Below are positions 59,363 through 64,000 of a stretch of 64,000 bases of DNA, piece by piece (the first letter of the stretch is position 1; each line of letters begins with the position of its first letter). A program made the translations under genes and the position numbers. This DNA is from Bradyrhizobium sp. Arg816 (GTDB lineage Bacteria > Pseudomonadota > Alphaproteobacteria > Rhizobiales > Xanthobacteraceae), in NCBI RefSeq assembly GCF_029989365.1, contig NZ_JAPRAQ010000026.1:62001-126000 (forward strand), given 5' to 3'. The notes under the pieces were generated by a model that saw only the letters and a list, made by a program, of their open reading frames with translations, had not been told where the DNA came from and ran no database searches.

Positions 59363-60514
59363 ATGGCGGACGAAGGCATCATTGTGGCTGACGAGGCGGC
59401 AGACGTCGTCGCGCGCCTGAAGCGCCGCATGATCGACGAGGCGCTGCCGCTGTGGTCGTCCGTCGGCTGGGACGATGCGGCAGGCGGTTTCGTCGACCGG
59501 CTGCACCGTGACGGCACGGCCGACGCGGCCGCGCCGCGGCGCGTGCTCGTGCAGGCGCGCCAGATCTATTGTTACGCCAAGGCGGCGCAGATGGGCTGGT
59601 ATCCTGAGGGGCGCGCCATCGCGCTGAAGGGACTGGAGCAGCTGCTCAGCAAAGCGAAGGCGCCCGACGGCCGGCCCGGCTATGTGCACCGGCTGACGCC
59701 GGACGGCGCCGTGCTGGACGGCCGGCGCGATGCTTACGACCACGCCTTCATCCTGTTTGCGCTCGCGGCCGTCTACGGGCTCGACCAGGATGCGCAAATT
59801 CGCGTCGAGATCGACGCGCTGCTCGCCTTCCTCGACGGCCATCTGCGCTCGCCGCATGGCGGCGTGCATGAAGGCCTGCCGGTCTCGCTGCCGCGCCGGC
59901 AGAACCCGCACATGCATCTGTTCGAGGCGATGATCGCGTGCTTCGATGCGACCCACCATCTGTCGTTCCAGAACCGCGCCGGCGAGTTCTTCGCGCTGTT
60001 CCTCGCCAATCTCTACGACAAGCAGAAGCGGATCCTGACGGAGTATTTCGAGGAGGACTGGTCCAAGATCGAGCCGGTCAGCGTCGAGCCCGGCCATCAG
60101 GCCGAGTGGGTCTGGCTGCTGAAAGGGTTTGAACGCATCACGGGTTGCCCGACCGGACAGCGTCGCGCCGAACTGCTCGCGACCGCGCTGCGCTATCGCG
60201 ACGAGGCCACGGGGTGCCTGGTCGACGAGGGCGATGCCAGCGGCAACATCCGTCGCAGCACGCGCCGGCTGTGGCCGCAGACCGAGATGGCCAAGGCATG
60301 GATCGCGCAGGCCGAGTCCGGCGAGGCGGGCGCTGCGGACGAGGCGCGCGCGGCGCTGGTGCGGCTCGAACGGCATTATCTCAGCCATCCCGTGAAGGGC
60401 GGCTGGTACGACCAGTTCGATCGCGACGGCAAATCGCTGGTCGACACCATTCCTGCGTCGTCGTTCTATCATGTTCTCTGCGCAGTCACGGAAGCGGAGC
60501 AGGTGCTGAGCTGA
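59363..60514 (+). CDS. AGE-family (N-acylglucosamine 2-epimerase/mannose isomerase) protein
   Basis: The 383-residue alpha6/alpha6-barrel protein has ALPLWSSVGWDDAAGGFVDR, the conserved RVLVQARQIYCYAKA and HMHLFEAMIACF near the middle, and PGHQAEWVWLLKGFER and RLWPQTEMAKAWIA with the His and Glu/Arg residues of the active site. The family isomerises mannose/fructose, acylglucosamines or cellobiose. GGAGGGG before the ATG at 59363 is a strong start. It is divergent from PaaK (86 bp) and convergent with livF (3 bp), so it is an independent insertion in this cluster. Confidence 0.88.
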   Translation: MADEGIIVADEAADVVARLKRRMIDEALPLWSSVGWDDAAGGFVDRLHRDGTADAAAPRRVLVQARQIYCYAKAAQMGWYPEGRAIALKGLEQLLSKAKAPDGRPGYVHRLTPDGAVLDGRRDAYDHAFILFALAAVYGLDQDAQIRVEIDALLAFLDGHLRSPHGGVHEGLPVSLPRRQNPHMHLFEAMIACFDATHHLSFQNRAGEFFALFLANLYDKQKRILTEYFEEDWSKIEPVSVEPGHQAEWVWLLKGFERITGCPTGQRRAELLATALRYRDEATGCLVDEGDASGNIRRSTRRLWPQTEMAKAWIAQAESGEAGAADEARAALVRLERHYLSHPVKGGWYDQFDRDGKSLVDTIPASSFYHVLCAVTEAEQVLS

Positions 60515-60517
60515 GTT

Positions 60518-61357
60518 TCACAGCCACCGTTTGCGCCGCTTGAAACTCTTGAGGTTCTTGAAGCTCTTGCGCTGATCGCCGGCGCCGCCGAGGTAGAACT
60601 CCTTGACGTCCTCGTTGTCGCGCAGTTCGTCCGCGGTGCCGTCGAGCACGACCTTGCCCTGTTCCATGATGTAGCCGTGGCTCGCCACCGACAGCGCGGC
60701 GCGGGCGTTCTGCTCGACCAGCAGGATGGTGACGCCGAGGTCGCGGTTGATCTTCTGGATGATCGAGAACACCTCTTTCACCAGCAGCGGCGACAGGCCC
60801 ATCGAGGGCTCGTCCATCAAGATCATCTTCGGCCGCGCCATCAGCGCGCGGCCGATCGCAAGCATCTGCTGCTCGCCGCCTGAGAGATAACCGGCAAGGC
60901 CGGTGCGCTCCTTCAGGCGCGGGAAATAGTTGAAGACCATGTCGAGATCGGCATCGACCTCGCGATCCCTGCGGGTGAAGGCGCCGAGCCTGAGGTTTTC
61001 GAGCGACGTCATGTCGGCGACGATGCGCCGGCCCTCCATCACCTGGAAGATGCCGCGACGCACGATCTTGTCGGGATCGATGCCGGCGATAGCGGAGCCC
61101 TCGAACAGGATCTCGCCACGCGTGACCTCGCCGTCCTCGGTCTTGAGCAGCCCCGAGATCGCCTTCAGCGTCGTCGACTTGCCGGCGCCATTGGCGCCCA
61201 ACAACGCCACGATCGCGCCCTTGGGCACGTCGAGGCTGAGGCCGCGCAGCACCAGGATGACGTCGTCATAGACGACCTCGATGTTGCGGACGGCGAGGAG
61301 GGGCGGTGCGGGCACGACGGTCGGGGAGGACCGTGTTGCATCGATGATTTCGGTCAT
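60518..61357 (-). CDS. livF: Branched-chain amino acid-type ABC transporter, ATP-binding protein
   Basis: The 279-residue ATPase has Walker A LLGANGAGKST (52-62), the LivF-like switch region IFQVMEGRRIVADMTSLENL, the ABC signature YLSGGEQQMLAIGRALMARP and Walker B MILMDEPSMGLSPLL. An extra basic tail of about 20 residues (KSFKNLKSFKRRKRW) follows the normal end. The start is the ATG at 61357; the frame is open further upstream through the livK gene but does not code there. It follows the binding-protein gene by 125 bp including a palindromic repeat. Confidence 0.92.
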   Translation of the reverse strand: MTEIIDATRSSPTVVPAPPLLAVRNIEVVYDDVILVLRGLSLDVPKGAIVALLGANGAGKSTTLKAISGLLKTEDGEVTRGEILFEGSAIAGIDPDKIVRRGIFQVMEGRRIVADMTSLENLRLGAFTRRDREVDADLDMVFNYFPRLKERTGLAGYLSGGEQQMLAIGRALMARPKMILMDEPSMGLSPLLVKEVFSIIQKINRDLGVTILLVEQNARAALSVASHGYIMEQGKVVLDGTADELRDNEDVKEFYLGGAGDQRKSFKNLKSFKRRKRWL

Positions 61358-61385
61358 TGGGTATGCCGCCAATCTGCTACTGTCG

Positions 61386-61472
61386 TCATGCTCGGGCTTG
61401 TCCCGCGCATCCACGTTCTTCATGCCGAGTGCCCAGACGTGGATGGCCGGGACAAGCCCGGCCATGACGTCG
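61386..61472. repeat. Palindromic intergenic repeat between livK-like gene and livF
   Basis: GTCATGCTCGGGCTTGTCCC at 61386-61405 is nearly the reverse complement of GGGACAAGCCCGGCCATGAC at 61449-61468, with inner arms ATCCACGT and ACGTGGAT. The pair makes a long hairpin. This family of repeats is abundant between genes in Bradyrhizobium relatives. As with the tct operon it directly follows a binding-protein gene. Confidence 0.8.
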
Positions 61473-61482
61473 GAGATAGCGC

Positions 61483-62766
61483 TCACCACCCCAGCAATTC
61501 CGGCTTGCGCGGCAGCTCGACGGTCTTGACCTTCTCGAGCTTGATCGTGCCCTTGGCCATGAGATCGTTGAGGTCGCCGTCGGTCGCACCCGTGATCTTG
61601 GTGCGATAGAGGTCGACCTTCAACGTGCCGCGGTGGTCCTTGTCGGTCCAGGTCGAGGGATTGCAGACGCCGTCCATTCCGGCCGGCACCCAGTCCTTCT
61701 TCTGGTAGAAGCCCTTGGCGACGTTCTCGCCGGTCGCCCCGCCGTTCTTGGCGGCCCAGTCGAGCGCCTCCCTCATGTAGAGCGCCGAGCAGACCGCCGC
61801 GATGTAATGCACCGGTCGGTAGACCTTGCCGGTGGGGTCGGACATCTTCGAGATCTCCATCACGGTCTTCATGCCGGGCGCATCGCCGCCCCAACTCACC
61901 GCGGTGCGCAGCGGGAAGATCACGCCGTTGGCGGCATCGCCGGCGGTCTTGGCGGCGTTCTCGTCCATGCCCCAGACATTGCCGAGGAACTGAATCTCGA
62001 CGCCGGCGGTCTTGCAAGCCTTCAGGACGGAGATGTTGGAAGCCGCGGTGTTGCCGAGATAGGCGTAGTTGGCACCGGAGGATTTCAGGCTCAGGCACTG
62101 CGCGCTGTAGTCACCCGGGGTGAGCGCGAACACCAGCGGCGGCAGCACCTCGAAGCCGAGCTCCTGCGCCATGGCTTCGCCTGCGGCCTTCGGCGCGTTC
62201 GGATAGGGGTGGTTGGCGCCCATGTGCACGAACTTCGGCTTGCCGGGCTTGCCCTTGGCCTTCCAGTCCTCGGCCGCCCACATCAACATCGCGCGCAGCG
62301 AGTCCGAATAGCTCGGGCCGTAGAAGAAATTGTAGGGCGCAGGCTTGGCCTTGCCGCTCACGCCCTCGGGATCGGTGAGGGCTGCGGCATAGGAGCCGGA
62401 GAGGTCGGGGATCTTGTCCTGGGCGAGGAAGCCGGTCAGCGCTTCGGTGTCCGCGGTGCCCCAGCCCATGATCGCGGCGACCTTGGAGTCCGGCGCCGAC
62501 CATTTCTTGTAGAGCGCGATCGCGCGCGGCACCTGGTAGCCGTAGTCGTTGGTATCGACGTTGAGCTGCTTGCCGCTGACGCCGCCGTTCTTGTTGACCC
62601 AGGCGAAGGTGTCGGCGACGGCCTGGCCGTAGGGCGTGCCGACGTCGGAGGTGCCGCCGGAATAATCGGCGAGATGGCCGATCGCGATCTGCGCCTGCGC
62701 GCCGGCCGAGAACGCGGCGATGGCCAGCGCGAGCGATGCAGTGCTCAAAAGGGATTTTGTCTTCAT
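61483..62766 (-). CDS. ABC transporter substrate-binding protein (LivK-like)
   Basis: The 427-residue periplasmic protein has a signal peptide (LLSTASLALAIAAFSAGAQA) and the family opening IAIGHLADYSGGTSDVGTPY. Later it has KVAAIMGWGTADTEALTGFL, PYNFFYGPSYSDSLRAMLMW and GANYAYLGNTAASNISVLKA, as in Peripla_BP_6 receptors tied to aromatic or short-chain acid uptake. Length is slightly above classic LivK. The adjacent acyl-CoA ligase supports an aromatic or other organic acid ligand rather than leucine. Confidence 0.9.
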   Translation of the reverse strand: MKTKSLLSTASLALAIAAFSAGAQAQIAIGHLADYSGGTSDVGTPYGQAVADTFAWVNKNGGVSGKQLNVDTNDYGYQVPRAIALYKKWSAPDSKVAAIMGWGTADTEALTGFLAQDKIPDLSGSYAAALTDPEGVSGKAKPAPYNFFYGPSYSDSLRAMLMWAAEDWKAKGKPGKPKFVHMGANHPYPNAPKAAGEAMAQELGFEVLPPLVFALTPGDYSAQCLSLKSSGANYAYLGNTAASNISVLKACKTAGVEIQFLGNVWGMDENAAKTAGDAANGVIFPLRTAVSWGGDAPGMKTVMEISKMSDPTGKVYRPVHYIAAVCSALYMREALDWAAKNGGATGENVAKGFYQKKDWVPAGMDGVCNPSTWTDKDHRGTLKVDLYRTKITGATDGDLNDLMAKGTIKLEKVKTVELPRKPELLGW

Positions 62767-62812
62767 TGGTTGCCTCCTCCTGTTTTTTCGTTGGTTAGAG
62801 AGTTGCCCGCGC

Positions 62813-63886
62813 TCAATGCGAGAACGGGTAGAGTTTCCAATACGCCTTGATCTGCCGCCAGCGATGGGCGAGCCCGTCCGGCTCGAACATCAGGAACGCG
62901 ATGATGATCACTCCGATCGCGATCTCGCGCAGGAAGGTGATGTTGGTGTTGAGCGACAGCGCCTTGTCGATCGCCCCGCCCTTGAGGTAGTGGCTGATGA
63001 ATTCCATCGCCTCCGGCAGCAGCACCACGAAAGCGGTGCCCATCAGCGTGCCCATGATCGAGCCGGTGCCGCCGATGATGATCATGGCGAGGAACAGGAT
63101 CGAGCGCTCGATGCCGAAACCCTCCTGCGAGACCACGAGCTGGTAATGCGCATAGAGCGCGCCCGCGATGCCGGCGAAGAAGGCGGCGAGGCCGAACGAC
63201 AGCGTACGGTATTTGGTGAGGTTGATGCCCATGATCTCGGCGGAGAGATAATGGTCGCGGATCGCCACCAGCGCGCGGCCGTCGCGTGTGCGCATCAGAT
63301 TGGTGACGAGGATGTAGCTCGCGATCACATAGGCCAGCACGACATAGAAATATTGCCTATCGCCGCGCAGCGTGAAGCCGAAGATCGAGAACGGATTGGC
63401 GCTGGCCGGCACCGAGCCGCCGGTGAACCACTCCGCGCGGGAGAAGAAGTCGAGCAGGATGTATTGCGCCGCCAGCGTTGCGATGACGAGGTAGAGCCCC
63501 TTCAATCGCGCCGCTGGGATGCCGAAGATCAGCCCGACCAGCGCGGTGACGACGCCCGCAAGCGGGATCGCGAAGAACACCGGGATCGGCGCTTTGTTGG
63601 AGATGTAAGCCGAGGTGAAGGCGCCGAGCAGGAAAAAGGCGGCATGGCCGATCGAGATCTGGCCGGTGAAGCCCACCAGGATGTTGAGGCCGAGCGCCGC
63701 GATCGAGAAGATGCCGATCTGGATCAGGATGCTGAGCCAGTACCCGCCGAGGAATTGTGGCACGAGGCAGAGCAACAGCACGCCGATGATCGCAAAGTTG
63801 CGGCTGGTCGTGGTCGGGAAGATCGTGGTGTCCGCCGCGTAAGAGGTGCGGAAATCACCAGCACGGATGAGGGCAGGGCCGGCCAT
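62813..63886 (-). CDS. livM: Branched-chain amino acid-type ABC transporter, permease
   Basis: The 357-residue protein has about ten helices and the LivM motifs ALGLNILVGFTGQISIGHAA, LKGLYLVIATLAAQYILLDF, the cytoplasmic EAA-like loop GRALVAIRDHYLSAEIMGIN and FLAMIIIGGTGSIMGTLMGT. It follows LivH by three bases and precedes the binding protein by 46 bp, all on the minus strand. livG is not between livM and livF here and should lie upstream beyond the right edge. Confidence 0.93.
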   Translation of the reverse strand: MAGPALIRAGDFRTSYAADTTIFPTTTSRNFAIIGVLLLCLVPQFLGGYWLSILIQIGIFSIAALGLNILVGFTGQISIGHAAFFLLGAFTSAYISNKAPIPVFFAIPLAGVVTALVGLIFGIPAARLKGLYLVIATLAAQYILLDFFSRAEWFTGGSVPASANPFSIFGFTLRGDRQYFYVVLAYVIASYILVTNLMRTRDGRALVAIRDHYLSAEIMGINLTKYRTLSFGLAAFFAGIAGALYAHYQLVVSQEGFGIERSILFLAMIIIGGTGSIMGTLMGTAFVVLLPEAMEFISHYLKGGAIDKALSLNTNITFLREIAIGVIIIAFLMFEPDGLAHRWRQIKAYWKLYPFSH

Positions 63887-63889
63887 GGA

Positions 63890-64000
63890 TCAGATCCGCT
63901 CGATGTCGTGGGTGCCGAACAGGCCGTAGGGCTTGATCATCAGCACGATGATGAGGACGTAGAACGGTGCGATCTCGTAGAGATTGCCCCAGTGCAGATA
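63890..64000 (-). CDS. livH: Branched-chain amino acid-type ABC transporter, LivH permease, C-terminal end
   Basis: The last 36 residues are visible: YLHWGNLYEIAPFYVLIIVL, then MIKPYGLFGTHDIERI and a TGA. The MLxKPxGLFG ending just before a LivM start is typical of LivH. The rest lies beyond the right edge. Confidence 0.85.
   Translation of the reverse strand, partial: YLHWGNLYEIAPFYVLIIVLMIKPYGLFGTHDIERI

Noticed and set aside
58017..59420. Plus-strand frame opposite the PaaK-like gene
   Set aside because: Antisense shadow without motifs; PaaK motifs on the minus strand are clear.
61633..62850. Plus-strand frame opposite the substrate-binding protein
   Set aside because: Shadow frame; the minus strand has signal peptide and binding-protein motifs.

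Overview
The window looks like the chromosome of an alphaproteobacterium close to Bradyrhizobium. It is GC-rich, carries several liv- and tct-type uptake systems, RTX secretion substrates and palindromic intergenic repeats, and its small hypothetical proteins resemble those common in that genus. This is inferred from sequence character and remembered families; no database was searched.

Layout. (1) 0-9.4 kb is catabolic: the start of a GntR regulator, two tandem class V aminotransferase paralogues flanking a sugar-acid type MFS transporter that carries a frameshift, an enoyl-CoA hydratase, a small prepilin peptidase on the other strand, and a complete tctC-tctB-tctA tripartite tricarboxylate transporter with a palindromic repeat between tctC and tctB. 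(2) 9.4-24 kb is a patchwork: a broken beta-helix gene, a leishmanolysin-like metalloprotease, two sets of envelope/glycolipid genes on the minus strand (methyltransferase + desaturase; GT2 + methyltransferase), phage tail remnants, a group of very small one-helix ORFs, a ClC channel gene with a frameshift, and three decayed pieces of a CaiB-type CoA-transferase besides one intact copy. (3) 24.3-27.7 kb is one large serralysin-like RTX metalloprotease with six tandem 113-residue repeats. (4) 27.7-49.3 kb is a surface polysaccharide (O-antigen) locus: a double-length O-antigen polymerase/ligase-like membrane protein, a WbpB-WbpD-WbpE type trio for a 2,3-diacetamido uronic acid, flippase, AsnB-like amidotransferase, glycosyltransferases, methyltransferases, acyltransferase, epimerases, a WbuB-like transferase, a WbpM-like 4,6-dehydratase, then gmd and fcl for GDP-fucose. 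(5) 49.5-57.9 kb is a mosaic of phage-derived and accessory DNA: an ERF-HNH fusion and YqaJ exonuclease facing an Xre repressor across a promoter with a matching inverted repeat, a GmhB-like phosphatase, a recombinase remnant, a three-gene SGNH/unknown/acyltransferase-3 set with a repeated leader, and endolysin debris. (6) 58-64 kb is a branched-chain amino acid type ABC transporter (livF, livK-like, livM, start-truncated livH) with a PaaK-like acyl-CoA ligase and an AGE-family epimerase.

How the parts fit. The polysaccharide genes form a near-continuous plus-strand operon from 31.0 to 43.6 kb with many 1-29 bp overlaps, meeting a two-gene minus-strand unit. Two nucleotide-sugar routes (diacetamido-uronate and GDP-L-fucose) are largely visible, and a third (4,6-dehydratase plus 4-ketoreductase) is plausible. 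The first dehydrogenase, the epimerase and the initiating lipid-carrier transferase are not in the window. The phage-like block directly downstream of fcl may mark a variable border of this locus. Several frameshifts lie in or near short homopolymers, so some apparent pseudogenes may be sequence errors. I saw no rRNA, tRNA, CRISPR array or intact insertion sequence.
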